13,228 nt of DNA from an uncultured Roseburia sp. (GTDB taxonomy: Bacteria > Bacillota > Clostridia > Lachnospirales > Lachnospiraceae), in NCBI GenBank assembly GCA_945928585.1, contig CAMENQ010000022.1, positions 1 to 13,228 on the forward strand. Reading direction: 5' to 3'. Below the pieces are notes generated by a model. That model saw nothing but the letters and a program-made list of their open reading frames with translations, did not search any database and had not been told where the DNA came from. This document shows, in pieces, positions 5,534-13,228 of this stretch. The position numbers were made by a program, and so were the translations under genes. Position 1 is the stretch's first letter; every line of letters starts with the position of its first letter.

Positions 5534-8104
5534 ATGAGGGAAAAATTTAAAGTATTAACTGAAAAATGTAAAAAAGGTAAACAGGCAGGAATAGGAAACA
5601 GAGGTTCAACTCTTGTTATTGTGCTGACAGTTGTGGCGTTTTTGTCCATACTTGCAGTTGTAGTAACATCTGCTGCATCAACCAACTATCGGATGAAGAT
5701 TATAAATAAACAGTCACAGAAGTCGTTTTATACATCTGAGGATGCACTGGATGAAATATATGCATCACTTGGAAAGCTTTCAATGGAGACATTTGATGAA
5801 GCGTATAATGAGGAACTTTCATCTGTTGTGGAGTCGCTGCCGGTAGGTGGAAGTACGGTGGCTATCACCAAGTCAAACCTTACTAAAAATCAGGATTTAA
5901 GAAAAAATTATACATACAGTATTCTTGAGAAGTTGAAACTTGTAGATACTACCAAGGAAAAAGATGAATATCTGGACAATGATTTTCAGACAGTATACTA
6001 TGATTCGAAATTAAATAAAGAAATGACAGACAGGTTTGTGGCAGAGCTTAATTCTTATCTTGAAGGCGAAGGTAAAACAGACGATGAAAACGCAGGTTTA
6101 AGAGTAGTATCCGTAGACAGAATAAACATTACAGCAGAGAACACTTCAATAACCGAAAAAGAAAATGTAATGCCGATGGATTTAAAGCAGTATACACTTT
6201 ACTTTACAAACTGCAGGGTGGAATATCTTAATGAAAGGTCATATTATTCAAATATAACCTTTGACGGCAAAATGGCAATGCCTGATATTTATATAGATTT
6301 TTCTACAGAAAATACAGACGGACTGACTACCTTTGCAGATTATGCACTTGTAGGAAATACAGGTATTACCGTAAACGGAAATCTTTCATTAAACGGAAAC
6401 GCATATGCAGGAAAGGGAGCAGCAGATAAAGGCGGAGTTATAGTATCAGGCGGAAGTGTCTTAAATGTAGGAAACGGAATAACACTTGTCTCAGGCGGAG
6501 ACATAACGGTAAATGACGGAACACTTACAACAAACAATTCAAATCTCTGGTGTCAGAGTATTGTCACATTGGGAAATGTAGGTTCTGCAGTTAATATATC
6601 AGGAAATAATGGAAGCACATTTGTGAAGGATGATTTACAGGTAGAGGGAGATTTTTCTACAGTAACTTTAGACGGCAGCTATTACGGATACAGCTATCAG
6701 GGTAACAATACTGAGGAAGGAAATCACAATAACAGCAGTGCCATTATTGTAAATGGAGAAAAATCATCAGTAAATATGACGGCACTTAAAGCACTTGTTC
6801 TGGGAGGAAGGGCATATATAGATTTCGCAGGATTTAGTGCAGATAAGGCATATACGACAGGTGAGTCGGTTTCTCTTACAGCTGCACAGGAAATGTATCT
6901 TATACCATCATATATGATGACAAGAGAGAAGGAAGTGGACGGAAAGACAGTTGTTAATCATGTAAGCAATCCTATAGTAGGTGATACTACAGGTGTAAAG
7001 GTAAATATAAATAAGGAAAACTTTTTTGGATGGGACTATCTGTATGGAAGCAGTTTAGATGACAGCATCCGGAGTGACAGTGATTTGTATACCACAAAAG
7101 AGGTAATTAAAGACGGAAAAACAATTACATATTATTATTTTAAATTTAAGGATGATAAGGCCGTGTCTGATTATGTAAAGGCACTTTTTGATGATACATT
7201 CTACGATGAATTAACAAAAAATATAGTAGCAGAGTCAGGGGAAAACCATATAATATCTGAGTATAACAAGTGCAGAGCATATATAAGGAGCATTATTACG
7301 GCTAACCTTACAGCACAGTCAAGTGACCTTATAGGTACGAAAGAAGGAGCAACCGTATATACAAACGGACAAATGATTAACGCATCATTTAAGGACGGAG
7401 AAGAAAGCCTTGGCTTAAATAATACTGACAATGATTATATAGTTGAAGGAAATGCAGTAAGCACAGACGGATTTTTACTTGAAGCTATGGATTTATCAAA
7501 CAGGTATGATTTGCTTTCGATGATACTTACAATGCCGGGATTTTCAAATAATGACGGCAGCAGGTATTACCTGTACAGTTTGGGAAATTCAGTTATTATA
7601 GATAATGAAAGTGTTAATATTTCAAGCTATGAAAAGAATAATGTATTTGAAAACATTATATCTGTTGAAGAACTGAATAAGCTGGTGGCAGGAGAGGCTC
7701 ACAATGAGGTTATGGACATAGCAGGCTATGAAACAGGATCGGTATGTTATATTACAAATGGAGGAACGACAGTTATAGGTGAAGCTCCACTTAATTTTGA
7801 TTATGGTCTGATTATAACTACAGGAGATGTTATTGTTAAGAAGGACTTTACAGGGTCCATATTAGCAAAGGGAAATATATATATTGAGGGAAATGTTACG
7901 GTAAAATCTGATGAAAAACTTGTCAGGGAGATTTTAATGAGAGACAATGAAATCTCAGATATATTAAATACAGGAAAAAACCTGACAGACGGAGATTTTT
8001 CAGCAGAAGGTATGACATATAAGGATTTTGTTGATTTCATCAACTGGAGAAAAACAGAGGATGTATCAGAGGAAGTTTCAGAAGAGACAACAAAGCAGGA
8101 TTAG
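5534..8104 (+). CDS. Giant PilX/GspK-like minor pilin with beta-helix region
   Basis: An 856-aa protein with a 24-residue basic leader ending GNRG, likely cleaved at G24|S25, then STLVIVLTVVAFLSILAVVV. The +5 residue is isoleucine (I29), not glutamate, a hallmark of GspK/PilX-type tip pilins. Residues about 200-255 look like the usual PilX strand region. Residues about 270-435 are dense in short G-, N- and V-rich strands (GNTGITVNGNLSLNGNAYAG and similar), typical of a right-handed parallel beta-helix. A second such patch lies at about 742-790 (LIITTGDVIVKKDFTGSILA), recalling the polymer-forming-type end seen in many Gram-positive PilX-like proteins. The tail is acidic (EDVSEEVSEETTKQD). AAGGAG at 5519-5524 precedes the ATG. 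GspK is usually near 320 residues, so this is a much enlarged version, possibly an adhesive tip subunit. Confidence 0.85.
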   Translation: MREKFKVLTEKCKKGKQAGIGNRGSTLVIVLTVVAFLSILAVVVTSAASTNYRMKIINKQSQKSFYTSEDALDEIYASLGKLSMETFDEAYNEELSSVVESLPVGGSTVAITKSNLTKNQDLRKNYTYSILEKLKLVDTTKEKDEYLDNDFQTVYYDSKLNKEMTDRFVAELNSYLEGEGKTDDENAGLRVVSVDRINITAENTSITEKENVMPMDLKQYTLYFTNCRVEYLNERSYYSNITFDGKMAMPDIYIDFSTENTDGLTTFADYALVGNTGITVNGNLSLNGNAYAGKGAADKGGVIVSGGSVLNVGNGITLVSGGDITVNDGTLTTNNSNLWCQSIVTLGNVGSAVNISGNNGSTFVKDDLQVEGDFSTVTLDGSYYGYSYQGNNTEEGNHNNSSAIIVNGEKSSVNMTALKALVLGGRAYIDFAGFSADKAYTTGESVSLTAAQEMYLIPSYMMTREKEVDGKTVVNHVSNPIVGDTTGVKVNINKENFFGWDYLYGSSLDDSIRSDSDLYTTKEVIKDGKTITYYYFKFKDDKAVSDYVKALFDDTFYDELTKNIVAESGENHIISEYNKCRAYIRSIITANLTAQSSDLIGTKEGATVYTNGQMINASFKDGEESLGLNNTDNDYIVEGNAVSTDGFLLEAMDLSNRYDLLSMILTMPGFSNNDGSRYYLYSLGNSVIIDNESVNISSYEKNNVFENIISVEELNKLVAGEAHNEVMDIAGYETGSVCYITNGGTTVIGEAPLNFDYGLIITTGDVIVKKDFTGSILAKGNIYIEGNVTVKSDEKLVREILMRDNEISDILNTGKNLTDGDFSAEGMTYKDFVDFINWRKTEDVSEEVSEETTKQD

Positions 8105-8125
8105 AGAATGTAACAGAGGGAATTA

Positions 8126-8668
8126 ATGAATAAAAAAATAAGTTTTGAACAGGAAAGAAAACTTAATAGTGGTATGACACTTGTAGAACTGCTTGTAGCT
8201 ATAGCAATTATGGCTGTTATGACTACCGCAACGGTAATTGGCATAGGCATACTTACATCAGGTGATTCAAAGAAAGCCTCCGGCACTCTTAGAAATGCCC
8301 TTAATGAGGTAAGGACAAGTACATTGTCCATAGAAGCGTCATGGGAGACAGTCATAAGAAATACAGGTGATGAATATGAGGTGGCTATTTTAAAGGATGA
8401 CCAGGAGACAGAGGTGTATGAGCTTGGCAGCAGGATAGACATTACATTTTATGACAGCAAGACAGGCGGAGAAAATGCGCTTGAAGATGGAGATGAGCTT
8501 ACGATTACATTTAATAAGTCTTCCGGAAGTGTACATAAGATAACGTACAGAGAAACAGAATTTGCAACAGAAGGAAGTAATCTTACATTCCTTGTAAACA
8601 GTACCACAAAGGGTGAGTATGAAGTAGTATTGTGGTATGCCACAGGAAAGGTGACAGGCAAGGAGTAA
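8126..8668 (+). CDS. GspH/FimT-like minor pilin
   Basis: A 180-aa prepilin. The leader MNKKISFEQERKLNSG is followed by cleavage at G16|M17 and MTLVELLVAIAIMAVMTTAT, with glutamate at +5 (E21). The size, the helix continuing into SKKASGTLRNALNEVRTSTL, and later strands such as GSRIDITFYD and ELTITFNKSSGSVHKI fit the GspH/FimT pseudopilin pattern. There is no cysteine. AGAGGG (8115-8120) is only 5 nt before the ATG, a rather tight and imperfect site, so expression may be lower than that of its neighbours or coupled to the upstream gene 21 bp away. By analogy with T2SS and T4P it should belong to the minor pilin set that starts or caps the fibre. Prepilin identity is very secure; the H subclass is likely. 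Confidence 0.88.
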   Translation: MNKKISFEQERKLNSGMTLVELLVAIAIMAVMTTATVIGIGILTSGDSKKASGTLRNALNEVRTSTLSIEASWETVIRNTGDEYEVAILKDDQETEVYELGSRIDITFYDSKTGGENALEDGDELTITFNKSSGSVHKITYRETEFATEGSNLTFLVNSTTKGEYEVVLWYATGKVTGKE

Positions 8669-8672
8669 CATA

Positions 8673-9314
8673 ATGAGTGAAAATAATATATATAAAAATA
8701 ATAAAGGTATATCTCTGGTGGAAATTATTGTAGCCATAGCGGTGGGAAGTATAGTACTTGCTTCACTTATGCTACTGATAGTACAGGGAGTAAACAGCTA
8801 CAGAACACAAAGTACAAGGGCAAATCTTCAAACTGACGCAAACATAGCACTTAACCAGATAAGTGATAACATAATGGAGGGTACATGCTTTAAAGCAGAC
8901 AATAGGATAGGTGCCGGAGGGGAACTGTATACATCTTATTTTCAGATTAAGGATAATATATATTATGTTTTTAATCCGGAGGAAAAGATATTATATCAGT
9001 CTCAGGTGCCATATAAGGATGGTTCATCAAGCGTACTTTGTGAAAATGTAGAGAACTTTACAATTCAAATGTTTGATTATAATGTTATATCTGGAGAGGA
9101 TGGAAAGGTTCAGGGAGTTACAAATCCCATACAGCTGCGGGTATATATCAGGGTAGCAAAGCTTGGTGAAAGCAGGGAAACAGACAGAGCCATCAGCATG
9201 AGAAATAAGATGTCACAGATTGAACTGGTGGTTGAGGATGAAGAAGAAACGAATAAGAACATTATCGGTTATGATATAAACAGCTTGAAAAACTATATCA
9301 CATCGGACAAATAG
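8673..9314 (+). CDS. PilW/GspJ-like minor pilin
   Basis: A 213-aa prepilin with leader MSENNIYKNNKG, cleavage at G12|I13, and ISLVEIIVAIAVGSIVLASL with glutamate at +5 (E17). After the membrane helix, the stretch YRTQSTRANLQTDANIALNQISDNI is the extended amphipathic helix typical of PilW/GspJ proteins, and the length is normal for that group. It contains two cysteines, C72 and C123, that could form a disulfide outside the membrane. AAGGAG (8660-8665) overlaps the end of the previous gene and the ATG follows its stop by 4 bp, so the two are probably translationally coupled. With the three upstream prepilins it completes an H/I/J/K-like set. Confidence 0.88.
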   Translation: MSENNIYKNNKGISLVEIIVAIAVGSIVLASLMLLIVQGVNSYRTQSTRANLQTDANIALNQISDNIMEGTCFKADNRIGAGGELYTSYFQIKDNIYYVFNPEEKILYQSQVPYKDGSSSVLCENVENFTIQMFDYNVISGEDGKVQGVTNPIQLRVYIRVAKLGESRETDRAISMRNKMSQIELVVEDEEETNKNIIGYDINSLKNYITSDK

Positions 9315-9320
9315 AAAGGA
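9315..9320 (+). promoter_or_regulatory. Ribosome binding site setting the start of the large exported protein
   Basis: AAAGGA lies 10 nt before the ATG at 9331. The in-frame GTG at 9322 is only 1 nt from the site and the ATG at 9340 is 19 nt away, so 9331 is the best start. It also leaves a well-formed signal peptide. Confidence 0.75.
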
Positions 9321-9330
9321 AGTGTATGTG

Positions 9331-12300
9331 ATGAAAAGTATGGAAAAGAATAGGATAAAAAAAGTAATTGTAACTGCACTGGTGGCAATCTCTGTGCTTG
9401 CTGTGATGGTATTTGCATATGCAGATAATAAGCAGGAAATACAAGAAACAGACGATACTTCTAAGGTTCCGGTTATAGAAAACAGCGTGACTATCGGAAA
9501 AAAGACATACACAAAGGATAAGCCCCTTAAGGTTGTTGAGATAGTGCCGCTTAAGTTTCAGAGTGAGCTTGGATATCTTATAGGCTCCGATTATTACAAT
9601 GTAAAGTTTGAAGATATAAAGGAACTTATATTAAGCGGTAATACAAATGGAAAAAGTCTTCTGCAGAACTGGTGGTACAGAATTGGAGCTATATATGGAG
9701 GTCAGTACAGTATCCAGTTTTATGTAAAGGGTGTAGATGGTACCTATGGCTGGAGTGACGGCTTTCCAAATGACGGAAGAATAGTATTAGATGAAAAGCT
9801 GGATTACAGAATAAAAGATAATAATGGAAACATATACAGATATAAGGACGAAAATGGAAATGTAATTAATTCAACAAATATATTTGCATACAGTGTATTT
9901 GGCGATTATAATATGGCAGACAAAATAGTATATGAAGCTAAAACACCCGGAGAACTTTCGGAGGAAGATATAGACTCTGCAGACCTTATATATATAAATA
10001 CGGCGGCAGGATTTAGGGATAATGCAAACATTAATTTTTATAAACAGGCAAATCAGTATATGCCTGAAAAATGTCCGATGACAGTGAATGGCGTTACATA
10101 TACAGATGCAAAAAAATTCTTGGAATTAAATGAGGATTTTGACGCAGAAACAGCGTGGTATCTGTACAGAGCTATAGCAGCAGAGGATATAGCTATAGTT
10201 TTCGATACAAATCAAATCGCTCAGTATTTTGATAAAGACAGCAATGCGGTTAAGCTTTCGTATATGTTAAATGGTGTAGACAGAGATAAATTTAAGGAGC
10301 ATTTCTGGCAGAAAGAAGTTGTTGCAGGAAAATCATACAGCGGTTCATTAGGAACATTTGAGATAGCAGACAATACCTTTAAAATTACATATACATATTA
10401 TAATCAATATAATACGTCACTTCCGGCCGAACCGGGTAAAGAACTTGCATGGAATCAGCAGATGTTTATAAACTCAGACTTTATATATTCTATATGCAAG
10501 GGAGAGGGAAATGAAGATAATAAGAATTATTATTATCTGTCACCGGATTATTCAGGAAATGAGAGAAGTACTAACGTATGGAATAATGTATTTTCATATG
10601 GAGACTGGAATACATTGCTGCAACAGGTTCCGGCAGGAACAATAACAGCAAATTATAATATGTCAGGCAGCAGCTATAATGATGTATATCATCTGTATGG
10701 AATTGACGGAAAAATATCCGTAGGTTCTGCCATACGCTACATTCTTGGTGATTATGTAAAACTGAGTGATAATAAGATATTAGATGTTTTGGAAATAGAG
10801 CCGGCAGGTACATATAAATATAATAACCTTACTGATGCACAGGCAAAACAGATATTAAAGTATCTTCAAATCAGTATAAAGGACATGAAAGAGGGAAACA
10901 TAGCAGGACACGTACAGGTAAATTCCGTTGCCATGAATGAATTTATAGCTATGAAAGAGGATATAAAAAATAATTATGACCTTATTATAATAGGTGATGT
11001 GACAAATACTGAATATACAAGCAGATTTTTCTCAAAGTATATTTATTCCGAATATGGAAAAGAGGTAGAGTATACAAATTATTATGAAGCCACGCAAAGC
11101 ATAATAGAAAATGTAAAAACCGTATATAGTGGAAATGACCTTACAGAAAATGCGTTTAATGAACTTAAGGAATATATGGAAAGCGGCAAGCCTATGGTTT
11201 TGGCAGACACTATATATAGCGGAAATATAGAAAAAATTGACAGCAGCTCAAATGTATATAAACTGTCAGAGATAGCACAAAACTGCAAAAATGTTACTGA
11301 TGAAAGTATGACTCTTGGCGGCAGGGTAACATATATTGAAAGACCATCAGTAAATGTAGAAGGCTATGGTGTAACATACAAAGATGTAAATGTTACGGTA
11401 AATCAAAATAAGGAGATTAAAACTAAGGTTGCCAATATAAACCTTATCAGGGAAAATCTTTCAGATTTTGAATTTAAGGTTAATACAGGAGACAGTTTAA
11501 GAGAATACAATCTTGAGATATATGTAGATAAAAATGGCGACGGAATTTTCACAGGAACAGGTGAGGATAATGAACTTGTATACGGTGGAAGCTATGGAAG
11601 CTATACACATAAGCTTAGTCTTCCGACCGGTCTTAGAGGATATCTGAAATGGAAGGTAGTTCTTACTGATAATAAGACAGGAATGTCGGCAGATGAGGAG
11701 GGTGCGTTTGTAGTAAATTACGGAAGTGAAGAAAAGAGAACTGTAAAGGTACTGCATATATGTTCTAATGGAAATAATCTTTCACTTAAAAGTGATAAGT
11801 TTTTAAAACTGTTTGGTGCTTCATCTGATATAACAGGTCTTATTATGACAGCTGATGATATTACGGTAATGACAACTGCACAATATCAGGCATCGTATGA
11901 GAATTCACCATATGACCCAGCTACAGGTGCAGGAGATAAACTGACAAAGGACGGCGATATAGGTTATGATATTATAGTTATGGGATTTGAGGATGGATAC
12001 GGATATGAGGATATATCGGATGAAAACGGAGCATTGTCAAATCTTGTGGACTATATAGAAGCAGGAAATTCGGTTCTTATGTCTCATGATGTGTTGTCCA
12101 GCAGGGCATATAGTGATAAAGATAACACAAATCTACATACCTGTTTGAAATATGGTGATTTGAGTAATAAGCTTGACTGGTCATACAATATAACATCAGC
12201 CCTTCGAAATATAATAGGTATGGACAGATATAATGTAGCTGTTGATGTTAAGGAAGGTAAAAATACAGATGTTTTGTATGGCCAGGGATATTCAAACTCA

Positions 12301-13146
12301 CTATATCTTACAGGCACAAGATATAATTCAAATATGGCATCACAGATAAACAGCGGACAGATAAATATGTATCCGTATGAGATTGGTGAAGATGTATCGG
12401 TGGCAAAAACCCATTTACAGTATTTCCAGCTTGACATGAATGCTGATGATGTAGTGGTATGGTATGCATTAAGCAGTGATTTAGACAGTGAAGAAACAAA
12501 AAATTATAGATATTACACAATGTCAGGTAATGATGCACTAAACAATTATTACATATATTCAAAGGGAAATGTAACATATACAGGTGCAGGACATTCAGCT
12601 CTTAGTGATTCAGACATAGAGTTGCAGCTTTTTGTAAATACCATTATTAAAGCCATAGCATCAGCAAACAGTCTTCCTGACGTAGAATACGAAAATGCCA
12701 TTAAGGTAAGTGACTCGTCATATGAAATAACAATAAGGGACGGGAAACTTCCTGAAACCATTACATATAAAGTAACAGATAAAGATTTCCTGGGTGACAC
12801 AAACGGAACTTTTAAGGAAGCATATGTATTCTTTGATACTGACGGTGATGGAAAATACATAGAAGGAACAGACATACTGTTTAGGGCATATGACAGTGAT
12901 GAAAATACAGAACTTGAAGGACTCAGAAATATGACACCTGAAACGCTAGATTTTGCAAGTGATACAGGTATATTAAGCCAATGGAAAAACTCAGGTGACA
13001 ATAAGAAAAAATCTGATGCAGAAGCTATAGAAGAAGCATTTGAAAATAATCAGCTAAGGATAATAGTTCAAGTCAGGGATAATAACAACGGCATCGGAAG
13101 AGGCACACTAGATATAGTGAACAAGCAGCTGTTTAATTTAAATTAA
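9331..13146 (+). CDS. Large Sec-exported protein, DUF5057-like, candidate pilus tip or surface factor
   Basis: A 1271-aa protein with a Sec signal peptide: basic MKSMEKNRIKK, hydrophobic core at 12-28, likely cleavage after AYA at residue 31. It has no prepilin motif, no LPxTG and no C-terminal membrane helix. Three similar modules recur, each with an opening strand (LKVVEIVP at 66, ILDVLEIEP at 483, VKVLHICSN at 805), a central hydrophobic strand after an acidic residue (ADLIYINT at 217, YDLIIIGDV at 549, YDIIVMGF at 879), and a strand ending in aspartate (IAIVFDT, D292; KPMVLADT, D626; SVLMSHDV, D920). This suggests degenerate Rossmann/class I amidotransferase-like folds. Module three closes with GAGHSAL (1085-1091) and LFVNTIIKAI. 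Beta-rich linkers at about 670-798 and 1115-1271 each carry a calcium-loop-like motif (DKNGDG at 733, DTDGDG at 1169). It ends LFNLN. From memory it resembles DUF5057 proteins; function is unknown. As last gene of the minor-pilin operon it occupies the place of PilY1. Confidence 0.8.
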   Translation: MKSMEKNRIKKVIVTALVAISVLAVMVFAYADNKQEIQETDDTSKVPVIENSVTIGKKTYTKDKPLKVVEIVPLKFQSELGYLIGSDYYNVKFEDIKELILSGNTNGKSLLQNWWYRIGAIYGGQYSIQFYVKGVDGTYGWSDGFPNDGRIVLDEKLDYRIKDNNGNIYRYKDENGNVINSTNIFAYSVFGDYNMADKIVYEAKTPGELSEEDIDSADLIYINTAAGFRDNANINFYKQANQYMPEKCPMTVNGVTYTDAKKFLELNEDFDAETAWYLYRAIAAEDIAIVFDTNQIAQYFDKDSNAVKLSYMLNGVDRDKFKEHFWQKEVVAGKSYSGSLGTFEIADNTFKITYTYYNQYNTSLPAEPGKELAWNQQMFINSDFIYSICKGEGNEDNKNYYYLSPDYSGNERSTNVWNNVFSYGDWNTLLQQVPAGTITANYNMSGSSYNDVYHLYGIDGKISVGSAIRYILGDYVKLSDNKILDVLEIEPAGTYKYNNLTDAQAKQILKYLQISIKDMKEGNIAGHVQVNSVAMNEFIAMKEDIKNNYDLIIIGDVTNTEYTSRFFSKYIYSEYGKEVEYTNYYEATQSIIENVKTVYSGNDLTENAFNELKEYMESGKPMVLADTIYSGNIEKIDSSSNVYKLSEIAQNCKNVTDESMTLGGRVTYIERPSVNVEGYGVTYKDVNVTVNQNKEIKTKVANINLIRENLSDFEFKVNTGDSLREYNLEIYVDKNGDGIFTGTGEDNELVYGGSYGSYTHKLSLPTGLRGYLKWKVVLTDNKTGMSADEEGAFVVNYGSEEKRTVKVLHICSNGNNLSLKSDKFLKLFGASSDITGLIMTADDITVMTTAQYQASYENSPYDPATGAGDKLTKDGDIGYDIIVMGFEDGYGYEDISDENGALSNLVDYIEAGNSVLMSHDVLSSRAYSDKDNTNLHTCLKYGDLSNKLDWSYNITSALRNIIGMDRYNVAVDVKEGKNTDVLYGQGYSNSLYLTGTRYNSNMASQINSGQINMYPYEIGEDVSVAKTHLQYFQLDMNADDVVVWYALSSDLDSEETKNYRYYTMSGNDALNNYYIYSKGNVTYTGAGHSALSDSDIELQLFVNTIIKAIASANSLPDVEYENAIKVSDSSYEITIRDGKLPETITYKVTDKDFLGDTNGTFKEAYVFFDTDGDGKYIEGTDILFRAYDSDENTELEGLRNMTPETLDFASDTGILSQWKNSGDNKKKSDAEAIEEAFENNQLRIIVQVRDNNNGIGRGTLDIVNKQLFNLN

Positions 13147-13156
13147 AATAAATTCA

Positions 13157-13183
13157 AAAAGCGTCGCAATATGCGGCGCTTTT
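13157..13183 (+). terminator. Intrinsic terminator of the operon, probably bidirectional
   Basis: AAAAGCGTCGCA (13157-13168) pairs with TGCGGCGCTTTT (13172-13183) through one wobble, with an ATA loop. On the + strand the GC-rich stem runs into TTTTACTTGACTTT. On the - strand it runs into TTTTTGAATTTATTTT, so it could stop transcription both ways. It lies 10 bp after the stop of the last gene. Confidence 0.85.
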
Positions 13184-13228
13184 ACTTGACTTTCCCTTAA
13201 TTATCTGGAAAACATCACCTACATAGTC

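Noticed and set aside
8101..8442. 113-codon open frame on the - strand across the start of the GspH-like gene
   Set aside because: It is a shadow of a clear prepilin gene, is S/V/T-rich as expected from antisense of this coding sequence, and has no domain sense.
12549..13001. 150-codon open frame on the - strand within the large exported protein gene
   Set aside because: Fully inside a strong + strand gene, with serine-rich low-information sequence and no plausible Shine-Dalgarno or family.
13186..13208. TTGACT after the terminator as a -35 box
   Set aside because: No TATAAT-like element lies 16-18 bp downstream within the window; the nearest AT-rich bases are only about 7 bp away.
1..13228. 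CRISPR arrays, tRNA or rRNA genes, insertion sequences, phage or defence genes
   Set aside because: I looked for spaced direct repeats, tRNA-like folds, transposase motifs and terminal inverted repeats and saw none; nearly all of the window is one coherent pilus operon.

Overview
This window is most of a type IV pilus (T4P) operon from an AT-rich, Gram-positive Clostridia-type bacterium, probably Lachnospiraceae or a near relative. The evidence is the strong preference for ATA (Ile) and AGA (Arg) codons, Shine-Dalgarno sites of the AAGGAG/GGAGG type, a PilM-PilN fusion like that reported in clostridial pilus clusters, and the absence of the outer-membrane secretin genes pilP and pilQ. The genus cannot be fixed from the sequence. 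All genes are on the + strand, mostly 3-25 bp apart.

Layout: (1) 1-315, the C-terminal end of a probable pilin that begins outside the window. (2) 316-458, a spacer with a long, strong hairpin. (3) 459-4053, the inner-membrane assembly block: prepilin peptidase PilD, a fused PilM-PilN protein, and a PilO-like protein with an extra C-terminal domain. (4) 4054-4120, a 67-bp gap. (5) 4121-9314, four prepilin-like proteins in the order large PilV/GspI-like, very large PilX/GspK-like with a predicted beta-helix, GspH/FimT-like, and PilW/GspJ-like. (6) 9331-13146, a 1271-residue Sec-exported protein resembling DUF5057-type proteins, with three degenerate Rossmann/amidotransferase-like modules and two Ca2+-loop-like motifs. 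(7) A strong hairpin terminator at 13157-13183, likely bidirectional, followed by about 45 bp with no supported gene.

How the genes may work together: PilD cleaves the prepilin leaders. PilMN and PilO form the inner-membrane alignment platform. The assembly ATPase and platform protein (PilB, PilC) are not present and presumably lie upstream. The four minor pilins match the H/I/J/K set that primes pili and caps the tip in Gram-negative systems. The large secreted last gene sits where pilY1 sits in Pseudomonas-type minor-pilin operons. The most interesting reading is therefore a Gram-positive T4P tip complex carrying a non-PilY1 cargo or adhesin. That is an inference from gene order and protein architecture, not something the sequence proves.
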